64,000 nt of DNA, taken from positions 2,914,001 to 2,978,000 of the forward strand of contig NC_079246.1 in assembly GCF_028009165.1 (NCBI RefSeq), in the 5' to 3' direction. The translations under genes and the position numbers were made by a program. This document shows positions 1-11,117 of the stretch, one piece after another; position 1 is the first letter of the stretch, and the number at the start of each line of letters is the position of its first letter. The stretch is from Akanthomyces muscarius. Its lineage: Eukaryota > Ascomycota > Sordariomycetes > Hypocreales > Cordycipitaceae. The notes beneath the pieces are model-generated. The model ran no database searches, was not told the DNA's origin, and worked only from the letters and a program-made list of their open reading frames with translations.

Positions 1-844
1 GCAGTCTCGGCAGCCATCGCTGTCCTTTTCCAATGCCAAGTCTCGGCGCCATGGAACTTTACGACTGGACAATGCATTAATTTGGTACGTCAGCGGGCAT
101 TTTTTTTCTGGGCGTAACTGACGTGCGATAGCCTGCGTTCTGGTCGTATTTTGAGGTGCTCAACATTGCCACTGATCTGGCCACCATCGTTGCCATTGGC
201 GAGCTGGTTTGGAACATCCAAGCCCAAAAATCGATGAAAAGCTTGGTTATTTTTATATTCGGCAGTCGATTAATGTGCGTCGCTCACTGGCGTCTTTTGC
301 CGCGTCTGAACCAGCTAACAAGCTTACCAGTATCATTCCGGCTGCTGTGTGCCACATCGTATACGTCAACAAGGCCGCACAGGCATACAAGTCGACGAGT
401 GACACGTTCGAATTTTGGCCACCGGTTATCATCAGACAGGTTGTGCAGTGCCTCAGCATTGCCACCGCCTGCATACCATACCTCAAGCCATTCCTGGACA
501 ATTTGGAGTCTGGACAGATGAGGGCCGGCGATGCCCTCTTGTACATCAAGTCAGGGTCTGGCAACAGCGGGAATAAGAGCTCCCGCACTCGAGAGCGGAA
601 GAAGACGGGGGCTGATTCGCACACCGCCCAGAGTGCGCAAAAGTCGAATCCTGGGTCCTCGGCGACGAGGCCGTTTGAGCTGTCTGACATTGCCAATAAC
701 CACAAAGGCGCAAAAATGACGACGACGATTATGCACGATGATGCGCAGCCGTCGTGGGACGGACAGAGCCAATCCAGCCAAACAGTGCTGGTACAGCAGT
801 CGTGGCGCGTCGACGTCGAGGCCAGGCCCAACTCGCAGGTGTAG
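1..844 (+). CDS. rhodopsin-domain (PTH11-like) integral membrane protein, 3' part
   Basis: Only the last three exons lie in the window: 1-84, 132-274 and 331-844. They are joined by a 47-bp intron (GTACGT..ATAG) and a 56-bp intron (GTGCGT..CCAG). The joined frame reads the usual features of the fungal rhodopsin-domain family: FQC..P.W....GQCI, then N.ATDLATIVAIGELVW.IQ, then IIPAAVCHIVY and a closing TACIPYLKPFLDNLESGQM. These proteins are seven-helix plasma-membrane proteins of fungi, some related to the PTH11 receptor; a specific ligand cannot be inferred. After the last helix comes a hydrophilic, Ser/Lys-rich cytoplasmic tail of about 110 residues, which is normal for the family. The start and first helices are left of the window. 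The long antisense frame across this region is a shadow. Confidence 0.8.
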
Positions 845-2205
845 TTCCAGAAGAAGCCAAAAGTAGAGCAAAGCTTAATCGCAAACTTGGGGCTCAAACA
901 ACCATATAATTTAGATGATTTAGATGATCCAATTACCGTTCCACAACCGAGACGCATAAACGTCTTTGCTTGGCAGCTCGTCTATGCAGAGCTCGAGCAA
1001 GAATACAGAGACGATGTAAATGATGCCATTTTCGTTGCACAGCCGTGACGCATGAGCGTTTCTGCTTGACATTTTGTTTCGTGCAGTAAGCGGGCGCGGG
1101 AATCGCAGTTTCGGCGAGTCAGTCTAGTGCGGCCTTGTGCGAATAAGGATTGTGGTGGCGCCGAGCGCCACGATTCGCTGCAGCGTCGGCAGTTGCCAGA
1201 CGAGTTGTCTCGGGATTTGGAAGCCACGAAGCCTGCAGGGAAGCCTGCCTGCTCCCTTCTAGAATTACGCCACGCGCCATCCGTGTACCCTGTTGCCCGC
1301 CAAACTGCGTGAACTGCCACGGTCCACCCAGCACCCAGTCACTGACCACCCATACCATGTACGCAATCCAAGCTTCCACACGCAGGGAGAAGGAAGATGG
1401 GACGAGAATTCTGCCATTAGCCGACCGATGATTTTCCCTCGGTGTCCACACGAAAAAGGGGAGGAAGGACTGGCTTCGAAAATCTGGTGAACACTGGAAA
1501 AAGCAGAGGGGCCGGACGCTAAGATGCTCTGCAACGGAGCGGGGCCTCCTAGAGGATTCTATGGGGGCGAAACTGGGCTTTGAGAAATTATGAGGCCGTT
1601 GAACAGCCCAGCAGTACGGATCGGTACCTACTACCTAGGTAGGTTTGTCTCAATCCTGGTGCCTGCGACTGGTTAACGTTACCAGTTTCCCCCACCTGTT
1701 TTTTATTCATTTCGTTCGGCGGCCTCGTTCCCTCGCGTCGGGTTATTTCTAGCTGATTGACTCTCTAGCGCCTGTTTGAAGTGACTCGGAGAGCGCTGGC
1801 GTCGGGTCTAAATGTCGATCGACCGCTGGAAGCCAAGCCCATATTTATTGCTAGTGGTTCGCAAAGGACTTGGCTTTCTGCCCCCCCCCCCCCCCCCCCC
1901 CCCCCCCGGTCTTGCCTGGAGTACCCAATAGATGAGTTGACGAGCGTCGCCTGCTAGTTATGCCGTTGCGGCGGAGCGCGCTGTGTAGGTGGACTTCCCA
2001 ATTGCCATCCCGACGTAGCACTGAAGGGCCCCGCATTGGGGTCCGTCAACGAGAACACCAAACACATACTAAGTAGAAGCGCCTCGCAAGCCTCGCAGTT
2101 CTTACCATGCAACACCAACCGCACGCCTAGTCTGCGCTGCCATCTCAGCCCAATTGCCTTCTTCCGCCGTCTTCTTTCTGTAGAGCTGGCGTCAGACTGC
2201 CCACG
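845..2205. other. intergenic region, no gene recognised
   Basis: This gap separates the rhodopsin-domain gene from the permease. I see no conserved protein in any frame. It holds a long poly-C tract (listed separately) and the short palindrome CTACCTAGGTAG near 1630. The last few hundred bases presumably hold the permease promoter. Confidence 0.5.
1881..1907. repeat. 27-bp poly-C homopolymer
   Basis: An uninterrupted run of 27 C residues, about 300 bp upstream of the permease start. Such tracts are unstable in length and hard to sequence, so the exact count may not be real. No similar run occurs elsewhere in the window. Confidence 0.9.
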
Positions 2206-4092
2206 ATGAGTCGCCCGACAGAGAACCACGAGCTCACCCATGTGTCGCCGACCACAAAGGACACCAAGGGTCCGCGAGCGCAGCTCGACGACCTGTCCCA
2301 GCGCGAATATGACGACCGCGTGCAGCTGATGCGTCTCGGCAAAAAGTCTGTTCTCAAGGTGCGTTGTCAATTGAGCAAATGATGTAAAAAAACCTTACCA
2401 ACACTTATGCACAGCGCAACTTTAGTTTCCTGACCATTCTCGGCTTCAGCTGCGCCGTCCTCGTCACCTGGGAGGGCACGCTGATGAGCTTCGCGCCAGG
2501 CCTCGCCAACGGCGGCCCGGCCGGCCTCGTCTACGGCTTCCTCTTCGTCTGGGTCGGCAACCTGACCGTCTTCTCGACCCTCTGCGAGCTGGTCTCGATG
2601 GCGCCCACCTCCGGCGGGCAGTACCACTGGGTGTCGATGATGGCGCCGCGCTCGTGCGCCAAGTTTCTCAGCTACATCACCGGCTGGCTGACCGTCGCCG
2701 GCTGGCAGGGCACCGCGGCGTCGGGCGCCTACCTGGCCGGGAGCATGCTGCAGGGGCTCATCAGCTTCACGATGCCCCAGTACCACGGCCAGACCTGGCA
2801 GGGCACCCTGATTGTCTGGGCCGTCGTGCTGGTCGCTGTCCTGATCAACACCGTAGTCAGCTCCCTGCTGCCCAAGATTGAGGGCATGATTCTGGTGCTG
2901 CACATCGTTGGATTCTTTGGTGTTTTGATTACCCTGGTGACTTTTGGCGCCCACGGGGATGCATCGGAAGTATTTGCCACCTTTCGCAACGAAGGCGCCT
3001 GGCCTACGCAAGGCCTTTCATTTTTCGTTGGTCTATTGGGACTCATCTTTTCTTTTGCCGGTATGTCTATTAGTCACTGCGTCGTCTATACAATCACTAA
3101 TAAATCTGTCCAGGTGTCGACTGCTCTTTTCACGTAAGGCTCCCGCCACGACCGTTCAGCCACATCTGGTTGATAACGTTTTGTCGGCGCTGACATCAAC
3201 TAACATTTGTATAGATGTGCGAAGAGGTTCAAAATCCCTCCGTCGCGGTGCCTCGGTCTATCATGGGAAGCTTGGTGATCAACGGTCTTATGGGCTTGGC
3301 CATGGTCATTGCCATGCTCTTTGCTGCCACCGACATTGACAAAGCGCTCAAGTCCAGCAGTGGCTATCCGTTCATCGAAATCTTCTTCCAAGCAACAGGC
3401 TCCAAGGGCGGTACCGCTGTCATGGCCTCGCTCATTATTTTCATGACCATCTCGGCTGTCGTTGGCGTGATTGCCACGACTTCCAGAATGTTCTGGGCCT
3501 TTGCCCGTGATCGTGCGATGCCCGCTTGGCGCACACTGTCCAAGGTGCGTTGAATGCTGCCGATGTCGGATTTAACAGTCGAAACCAACATGAATACTGA
3601 TCAAACTAGGTCGACCCTACTACCCACGTCCCCATCTGGGCTATCGGTGTCACGAGTCTGATCTCGTGCCTTTTGGCCCTCATCAATATTGGGTCCACGG
3701 TCGTATACAATGCACTCGTCTCTCTGTCCATTTCTGGACTCTACTCATCCTACCTAATCGCCGCCTCTCTTCTTCTGTACCGACGTTGCACCAATGGCTT
3801 CACGCTACCCGATGCGAGCGCCGAGCCTGCTCTCGCCGATGCCGACAACGCAGAGGGACTCATCTGGGGACCGTGGCATGTACCGGGCATCTTTGGCATC
3901 GTCAACAACAGTGTTGCTTGTGCCTATCTGCTCACAATGTGGTTCTTCAGCTTCTGGCCGCCGGCCCCCGTGTCGGATGCGAAGGACATGAACTTTAGTG
4001 TCCTGATGACGGGAGCGGTCGTCATTTTCAGCGTTGTATATTATCTTGTGTGGGCGAGAAAGGACTACAAGGGACCGATCCGCGAGATCTGA
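2206..4092 (+). CDS. APC-family amino acid/choline (GABA permease-like) transporter
   Basis: Five exons (2206-2358, 2415-3060, 3114-3133, 3215-3544, 3610-4092) give 543 residues. The third exon is only 20 bp (reading GVDCSFH) and is required to keep the frame into MCEEVQNPSVAVPRSI, the conserved segment after transmembrane helix 6 in the amino acid/choline transporter branch (HNM1, BAT1 and GABA-permease relatives). Other family features are a polar N-terminus, TILGFSCAVLVTWEGTL at helix 1, G-rich stretches NGGPAGL and SGGQYHWV, and about 12 hydrophobic helices. The expected role is proton-coupled import of an amino acid, GABA, choline or a polyamine across the plasma membrane; sequence alone does not choose. 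Start: the first ATG, in frame with a hydrophilic leader typical of the family. Confidence 0.88.
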
Positions 4093-4247
4093 TTGCGCAC
4101 TGCTCTGTCCTTCTCGTGGTGCGGATTGAAGGTGAAAAGTACCGGCTCACGAGCAGTTGCCGTGAAACAATTGTCGTGACTACTTTTGTGTAAAACAATG
4201 TTCATTTTGCATAGTCATAGCTCTGATATTCCATCTTTTTGATACCT

Positions 4248-5077
4248 TCACGTCGATGCGGCAACTGTCTCAGGAACCACGTCTCCGTCAGGATAGTGTC
4301 GATAAATACCATTACCATACTTTTGACGCTTGTCGCTTGCCAAGTACTTGGCAATTCTGGGCCATGCTTTGACTTGCTCCCAGTGGCCAAAGACGCGACG
4401 ATACTTGCAGGATTCATCCAGGTGGGCCATGGCTTTGGGGAACGCATACTTGACCCCATCAACACACTACAAGGCTGCTATAAGAGTTTGGGCTACAGTT
4501 GCCAAGTACTTAGGCAGAATAGAGGACTATGAAACTCACCTGTGATAAGAACAATGTCGGCATAGGTAAATGTGCTTCCCATCAACCAGGGACCACCTTT
4601 GCTTGCAAGCACACTTTCCCAGCATGCAAGAAACTTTGCGGACCCTGATCCATTGTTTAGAAGCCCGGGTGCTTTCGTCTTCTTAATCTTCGTAGTAGAG
4701 AGTCCCGCTTATCGGGTGATGCTTGGCGTGGGCTTCATCACTGAGACTATCAAGAGCCGTACATGCAAGTGCATTAACCCGAAACGCATCCTCAGCAGTA
4801 GACCCCGCGAGGTCAAACTTACCCCCCAAGAACATGAGGATATTACTGGCCTGGGAGATGATCAGATCCCCGTGCCTGAAGAGTGGTGGCGCAAAATACG
4901 GCGGATTTCCGTCTTGGCCTTTGAGCACCTCTTGGATCACTGCAAAGGCCGCGTCCCAGACAAGCGACGTGATGTCCGTATACGTGTGACTCCAGCTTCC
5001 TCAAGAAGCAGGCGAATGTGCTCCCCTCGACCAGGCGCAAAAGGGGCATAGATTAGCTCATACGGAGGGGTCGGCAT
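4248..5077 (-). pseudogene. glutathione S-transferase-like pseudogene (two frameshifts)
   Basis: Read on the minus strand from ATG at 5077, the start PPYELIYAPFAPGRGEHIRL is a fungal GST N-terminus (thioredoxin-like domain with GRGEHIR). About 30 codons in, the frame breaks near 4990: the continuation VIQEVLKGQDGN..PPYFAPP, with the glutathione-site region DLIISQASNIL, is in another frame. A second break near 4690, after LYYED and a stop, moves the C-terminal helical domain to a third frame (KFLACWES..GSTFTYADIVLIT). A normal intron (GTGAGT..TTGTAG, about 4466-4535) precedes the last exon, which ends at 4248. All parts of a roughly 220-residue GST are present in order, so the gene decayed recently, or the breaks are assembly errors. 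Cellular role if intact: glutathione conjugation. Confidence 0.7.
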
Positions 5078-5776
5078 GATGCTGCTGTTGGGTCGTGGCA
5101 GCAGGAATCTATTTTGCGCGGAACAAGTCGGTCGAGGTTACGGCTGGCTTCGGGGGAAAATATTGCCACGAATTTATAAGGACATCAGGAGCGAAGAGAG
5201 CAGGCTGAGATGGAACTGGCGGTTGGCACAACATGGATTGGTGTATTCGCACAGTGACGTCAGCACTGGTGGCAGACCGTCTATATAGTGACGGAATTGG
5301 CTGCAGCGGATGAAATAACTAAACAAGGCTGTATGGGTAGGTCGACGATAGATGCTGCGGGGAGGGCGCCGGCGTTGTATAATGAGACCTACAGGCTGCG
5401 CAGGCTTAGGTTCGTAGCTCGTTTTCCACCAATGGGTAACGGTTTTTTCTAGCAGTATTTTTTTTATTTTAAAAATAGCGGGCAGTCATGGCGGATCTCA
5501 TAAAGGCAACGAAACAAACACCATCCTGGGAATGCTCCCAATATAGAAAAACCAGATGACGGGAAAAGTACTCGAGACCAGGTATCTCGCTTGTATCAAA
5601 GCAAACATGCCACATGACGGAATATTTGGCTTGTAGCAAGGTGCTCTGGTGCCGTCACAGTGAAGCTTAAGTCACGAGTTGGCAAGGTTTTGTTTTTTGC
5701 TTTGAAAACCTTGGCCAATCACATATTCTACTTACGCATTCGACTTTGCTCAAGTAGCACAGCTGCCTTATCTAAG
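5078..5776. other. intergenic region with a dispersed repeat
   Basis: No protein-coding signal is recognised. The region contains copy A of a short dispersed repeat (5379-5450, listed separately) and an A/T-rich stretch near 5450-5480. Confidence 0.5.
5379..5450. repeat. dispersed repeat, copy A
   Basis: About 72 bp nearly identical to 12345-12431. Shared blocks include AGGCTGCGCAGGC, TAGGTTCGTAG and CCACCAATGGG. The five or so differences are all transitions (for example GGGTAAC here against GGGCAAC there). Copy B also carries 15 extra bases in the middle. I do not recognise the repeat family; it may be a fragment of a larger element. Confidence 0.75.
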
Positions 5777-7055
5777 TCAACGCAGAAGATACTGCAGCTG
5801 CGGGAATACATCCGACCACGGTGTACCAATGTCCCAGTTCCGCAAATCCGACGCAAAAGACTCGAATTCAGGATTGAGCTCCACACCACCGCGCTCGGCC
5901 TTGAGCATCAAGCTTGTGCCGGGGGGTAGAGTAAGCTTCAGCGAACGCATATACAAGTCCGCCGTGTGCCCGGTATTGTCCTGGTTGTGACAAAGGTAGT
6001 TGCGTAGCGCGGGAAAAGGCAAAAGATCAAGGTATTGAGGGTGTTTGATCGTAATTTGCGCATTCGTCGGGCGTATTATGGCCGGCACGTCGACAGCGGA
6101 TCCAGCTGAGTGATAGAAGCGTGACTATTTACTCAGTCAGCCTTGGAGCCTCGTCGTTTTTCATGCAAGTGTGCAACACATGTAGAACTATAAGGGTTTG
6201 TGCGGAAGACAGACTCACCCTCAGCAATCTATAAGCCAAAAAGAATATGCCGCATAGTGTATCTATATGCGCCACATCATACTGCCGCATAATAGACGAC
6301 AAAATACATGCAATAGGGCTCGAAATTGCTGTATTGTGCAGCAGTATGTCTGACAGACTAGGGTCGCGTGGAGCCAGTGTGTCTGGTGGGTTGGAACGAC
6401 AGAACACATCCGTGAGCAGTGACACCATGGCGGCCGTAACGTGCTCGATGCACTCTGCCTCTGAGTGGTGCAACCTTCCACAATGGCAATGAACAGTCTC
6501 CCGTTCGACAGTCTCGGCTGACGGCGCATTCATGTCCATCTGCGTTCCCGAGAGCTCCTGCGGGAAGGCTCGATGTGCATGATCGTGGTGCAACCTGTGC
6601 TTGGTTGGGCTGAGCGAGGAAGCCGCGAGCGACGGCACGCTTGGCGCCGCTGTCAACCGTGTGAGTGACTCGAGTGGACGCCGCGCTCCCGCAACCAGCA
6701 ACGGCCGGGGTGGAAGATACGGCTGTGCCGCTGAGTGTGAAGGGGGTTTATATTGCGATGTTGCGAGAGTTTCCGTCAGCTGCTGTGATAAGTTGAAGAT
6801 GGCCGAAGTGCTGTTGTGGTTGAGCTGCCGCAGCTGGGGAAGCAACTCTCTCATGGTGTTGCACAAGGAGGACAAGTCATGTTCAATTTTCAGCAGACGC
6901 GTCCTATGTTCTACTCGATTCTCGTGGTGCTTGGACTTGTCAATAGCTCGTTTCTTCGAGTGCTGCTCTCCGGTAAGCGTCCCTGCCTTGATGAGTGGTG
7001 TCTCATCCATGACGACGTGGGTTGTGGCGGATGACACTCCCATGGACATGAGCAT
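5777..7055 (-). CDS. bZIP-like transcription factor with DUF3425 domain
   Basis: Two exons (7055-6219 and 6124-5777, intron GTGAGT..AATAG) encode 394 residues. Near the N-terminus is SKKRAIDKSKHHENRVEHR, a degenerate version of the basic region found in fungal AP-1-like proteins (K.RAIDRE..R..R.R type), followed by a possible coiled coil. The C-terminal third matches the DUF3425 pattern: PSLSDILLHNTAISSP, IMRQYDVAHIDTLCGIFFLAYRLLR, then across the intron IIRPTNAQITIKHPQYLD and PFPALRN. Such proteins are nuclear regulators of unknown targets. I chose the first real ATG in frame (7055); an extra upstream exon is possible. The middle of the protein is low-complexity and rich in Pro, Ser and His. 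Confidence 0.72.
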
Positions 7056-7934
7056 GAAATAAGAACAAAGTAATGATTCCTCGCTATTTTCGGCACCTTC
7101 CCTGCTTGGGGTTCGAGGTTCGCTCTCCCAGGGGACAATGCTCTTGCACAACCAATCTCAAACTGCGGTGGTGCGTTGACTGCCACATATTGCCAGCGGG
7201 GCAGACAGTCTGGTTTTACGGGATGCGACTCTCGGCTCGAGGGCTCAAGAACAACATGGGGTGCAACTGCGAACGAGGGGATGTCCTCGGTTTCCTGCAC
7301 GCTACTTTGCGGACACAGCGGCAACCCGAATAGGTATCGGCAGACAGCGTAACTGGATACGGCACGCCGAGGATAACCCCTGTGGCTTATGTACAAGCCA
7401 TCTCCAAACACCCCAATTTTCATTAGCGGAGCAGCGATCAGCGGCAGTCACGGCGCGAGGGTTGCGCAAGGGGCCGCGTAGAATCCGTAATTCAGTGTTT
7501 GTAATGCTCAACTATTCGCCGTATTTGGTTATCGCGTAGCGGGGACGCACCGGCATAATTGCGGAGTTTGCGGATTCACAACTACTTTCCAGTTCAGTGA
7601 AGCGGCGCGGGGCTCACGGGATCCACGGAGCATACCCGGTGCGGACCGCACTCCGTTTGGTAATGGCTCTTTGCAACAAATTGTCCAAGTCAACCAGTAG
7701 TAAGAGCTTGCTCAGCGTTGTATACCGAGAGGATGTTTTTTGTATGTACCTCGCGAACAATGCCGCGTATTTGACAGCTGAACGATGACAGGATGTTTCC
7801 CTTCGACAGCTATAATCACGGATAAAGCGGTTAGCCCTTACCACAGTCATCATCGCTTCAAATGTCTTGTTTATAACGGCCCATGCCATCTTGAATTCTG
7901 TGCCTAGATGCGTCGAGACTCTAGCATAGCGAGC
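7056..7934. other. intergenic region, divergent promoters
   Basis: This gap lies between two divergently transcribed genes (the bZIP/DUF3425 regulator and the dienelactone hydrolase). Open frames here, including a 186-codon minus-strand frame that runs into the hydrolase, show no recognisable domain. Confidence 0.5.
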
Positions 7935-8868
7935 ATGAGGGGGTCTTATCCGCCAGGACAATGCTGCACGCGCGGCCAGCTTCAATCGTAAGTGCGCCAC
8001 TAGATATGAGAACATCGATGCCCGGCCCAGAGAAATGCCCAAAGACTTTCCTGAATTGTACTTGACTGCTAACTTGATAGCAGTGGCCCATTGACTGGTA
8101 GCATGACGAAAATCGAAAACGATTTTGATGCCTATATTAGCTTGCCTGGGAACATGATCGCTAGCAACGGACACGGGTTGCTTCTACTGTCTGATGCAAT
8201 GGGCTTGTACCAGAACACCAAACTTCTAGCAGACAGTTTCGCACATCAAGGTTATATATGCCTTGCGCCTGACATCTTCCGTGGCGATCCAGTGCCCTTG
8301 AATATACCTGAAATCTTTGATTTCCAAGCCTGGCTATCAGGAGGATCTACTGGCGATAATGGCCACACAGCGGAACATATAGATCCGATTATCCTTATGG
8401 CATGCAAAGCGTTGCGGGATTTAGGGTGCAACAGAATTGGAGCAGCAGGTTACTGCTTTGGTGCCAAGGTAAGTGCTTTTGCCTAGGTTTTCATATGACA
8501 ACACTCCAGAAAATTTGGTTCATTGTTGCTAATGCGTGACCAACTACCAGTATGTCGTGCGCCATTGCTCTACCACTATCGACTGCGGTTTTATTGCACA
8601 CCCATCCTTTGTTGAAGAAGAAGAGCTTAATGCTTTAAGCGGGCCATTGTCGGTGGCAGCAGCAGAGGTTGATGATATCTTCCCTGTCAGCATGCGCAAT
8701 ATATCAGAGGCTACATTGCAAGGTCTTCAATTGCCCTATCAAATTGTGCTTTATGGAGGAACCAGCCACGGCTTCGCTACTCGTGCGGATATGGACGTTC
8801 AGCTTGAAAGATTTGGTAAAGAACAAGCATTCAAGCAAGCAATCGCGTGGTTTGAAGAATTTTTGTAG
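7935..8868 (+). CDS. dienelactone hydrolase family protein
   Basis: Three exons (7935-7987, 8081-8468, 8551-8868) give 252 residues. The small first exon is supported by its sequence SYPPGQCCTRGQLQ, the usual start of fungal dienelactone hydrolases, which joins in phase to SGPLTGSMTKIENDFDAYI across an intron with a TGCTAAC branch site. The alpha/beta-hydrolase triad is visible: nucleophile Cys143 in GYCFGAK, Asp in EVDDIF and His in GTSHGF. Family members hydrolyse dienelactones or related lactones and esters in aromatic degradation; many fungal ones have unknown substrates. No signal peptide is seen, so it is probably cytosolic. Length is normal for the family. Confidence 0.85.
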
Positions 8869-9379
8869 TGAAGGAGCAAAAGCTGGCAGGCCGACAGCGG
8901 GCCGTGGTTTGCCTATGTTCCTTACTTTTGATTCTTGGCTTAAGCAGTCGGTTCAAATCACATTTCATCACTCCAAAGCCTGACATTAGTCAAAAGCCGC
9001 AGCCGCACTAGCTTATAATCGAACACCCTTTGCACAAGATTCGCGCCATGAACAGCGGCCTTGGGAGAACAATTTGGGATGCTTCGCTGACGCCGAGGGA
9101 ATGTCGCTACGGAAGGCTAAGACGAACATGTTTATCTGGCGGGAGCTATTATTCGTAAACCAAGCTGAACAATGCACAGTAGTCGAATCGACCAGGGGCG
9201 GAGTTAATGTGGCCGTCGCAGCCGAGTATCATGTCGAATTAAGTCGCTGAACAAGTCAATCGCGCCACTTGTATGCTTGCACTGTGAGCATTCATTCCGA
9301 CGGTTCCGTTGCGTTGCGAAGCTCGGCTGCGCAGTTGTTTATGTGAAGGCCGTGCCACGCACGGGAAGCCCGCGGTCGA
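8869..9379. other. intergenic region, nothing recognised
   Basis: No conserved frame is seen between the dienelactone hydrolase stop and the SDR relic. Confidence 0.5.
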
Positions 9380-9834
9380 GTCACCCTAAGCTTTCACCCG
9401 GACGAGACGAGCTTATTGGTTTATCGGCTTGGTCCGGCTCACGTCTCATAATTGGGGTTCTTGTCCCGTTTTGGACAATGTAGTCAAGTCTGACGTTCAT
9501 CGGGCGCCATGCATACGCCATTGGTCTGGTCAAGCCCACAACAGCGTCTTGACTCGCCGCGTATCCAGACAATCCAAGGAAAGAACTAGATTCCAGTCAT
9601 AAAAAAACCTTGACAGCGCCTGCAGATTGCGGGAAATGGTGGAAATCGGATCTTGCGGACCCCCCAGCATTTTGCGGAGTGGGCATTATAACTAACGTTA
9701 TGCGGAGCGGTTCGGTTGCCGCGCAAACTGACTCAACTGACTTTACTGCGAAAACTCCGGGGTCTAACAGAGCCAGATCCATAGCTATGCCCACACAACC
9801 ACTCCATACAACATCGAATGCAACGGGCTTGTAG
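9380..9834 (-). pseudogene. short-chain dehydrogenase/reductase relic
   Basis: Minus-strand translations in two adjacent segments show pieces of an SDR in the right order. First is a stretch with NAGGSARS, like the NAG motif. Then a stop is followed by SSSFLGLSGYAASQ and AVVGLTR, corresponding to the active-site Ser and Tyr region, with Gln where the catalytic Lys of YxxxK should be. Last is NGTRTPIM, like the conserved segment after the active site. Stops separate the pieces and the nucleotide-binding start is not found. I read it as an old dead copy; there is no evidence of expression. Confidence 0.45.
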
Positions 9835-10114
9835 GGTTACTCTCTCGTTGCGGAGGTCACCAGATTTTGTGGACTGTGCGTTTGCCTTTACAAAGCCCAT
9901 TAGTTTTAGATTCTGCGGCGTGGGCCCCGTTTCGCTCTGATTCTCGTTCCGACTAATACAAGTTTGACGTTAGTACACGAAATGCCACTGACGTTTTCGG
10001 CGACAGGCGTTATAACCAGAGTATATATTGCAGCGTGTTTCTTGTTCTTCCAACGTCCTATCTGACATACAGCGAGACAACTATCATACATCTTTAGTGC
10101 AGCTACGAGCCAAC
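9835..10114. other. upstream region of the aldo-keto reductase
   Basis: The gap before the aldo-keto reductase start. It holds a TATA-like sequence at 10022-10028; no gene is seen. Confidence 0.4.
10022..10028 (+). promoter_or_regulatory. TATA-like box
   Basis: TATATAT lies about 87 bp upstream of the aldo-keto reductase ATG, a usual distance for a fungal TATA element. Assigned by position and sequence only. Confidence 0.4.
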
Positions 10115-11117
10115 ATGCCATTCTCTCAATATATCCAGCTTAACGACGGTAACAAGATCCCACTGGTATGTGATTGGAATCGAACAACAAACACCTCTGC
10201 TGCTCTTCTACTAAGAAAATATAAAAACAAGATTGCATTTGGCGTGGGCTCAGCCGTCTCGAAAAGATGGGGAAACGCCAAGGCTCTTCCCGAGCTTGTT
10301 AAAACTGCTCTCCAAGCTGGCTATCGACACCTTGACACAGCTGAAGGTAAGTCAAAGCACAGCAGAGCTAGCACGACTGGACCCTGATAACATGTTACTC
10401 TTCATAGAGTATGAGAACGAGGAAGAAGTAGCAGAGGGTATCAGGATGTCTGGCGTCCCTCGCGAAGACATCTTCATTACTGCTAAAGATTTGAGCACAG
10501 AGAGTGTGACGACTGAACAAGCCCTGAGAAAAACGTTGAACAATCTGGGCGTCGAATACGTCGACCTCTATCTCATTCACAACGCCATGTTTGCTAAGAA
10601 TGACCAAGATTGGCAGCGAAAATGGACTGAAATGGAAGCCGTCCGAGAAAAGGGCCTGGCAAGGTCCATCGGTGTTAGCAACGTTGAGCGGCAGAAGATT
10701 GAAGCCATTCTAAAGATAGCCAAGGTCCCCCCCGCCATCAACCAGATTGAGCTGCACCCCTATTTTCAGCGCACAGAGCTCGCCTCGTGGCTCAAGCAGC
10801 AGAATATTGCCCTTGCCTGTTACAGTCCTCTCGCTCCCTTGCGGAGCACTAGGCCCGGCCCAGTCGACGACATTTTCCAAAGCTTGGCGGAGAAGTACAA
10901 CGTCGACGAATCGGAAATTGGATTGAGGTGGGCGATCGATCAAGATCGCGTCGTCATAACTACAAGCTCCAAAGTGGAGCGGGTGCGAGGATATGCAAAG
11001 AGCCTGCCCAGCTTTAAGCTGACTAGCGACGAAATTTCTGATATTGCGGAGCTGGGAAAAAAGAAGGAATTCTCGGGTTTCTGGCAGTTTTTTGCCCCGT
11101 CGGGAGGGGACAAATAA
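10115..11117 (+). CDS. aldo-keto reductase
   Basis: Three exons (10115-10165, 10232-10346, 10408-11117) give 291 residues. The catalytic tetrad of the superfamily is complete: Asp52 in GYRHLDTAE, Tyr57 just across the second intron (EEYENEEE), Lys82 in FITAKDL and His113 in YLIHNAMF. Other signatures are GVSN, NQIELHPYFQ and the C-terminal ITTSSKVERV that contacts NADPH phosphate. The protein should reduce carbonyls to alcohols with NADPH in the cytosol; the substrate is not predictable. Length (about 290) and barrel layout are normal for the xylose-reductase/GCY1-like branch. Confidence 0.9.

Noticed and set aside
7614..8174. 186-codon minus-strand frame
   Set aside because: It overlaps the first exon of the dienelactone hydrolase and has no recognisable domain.
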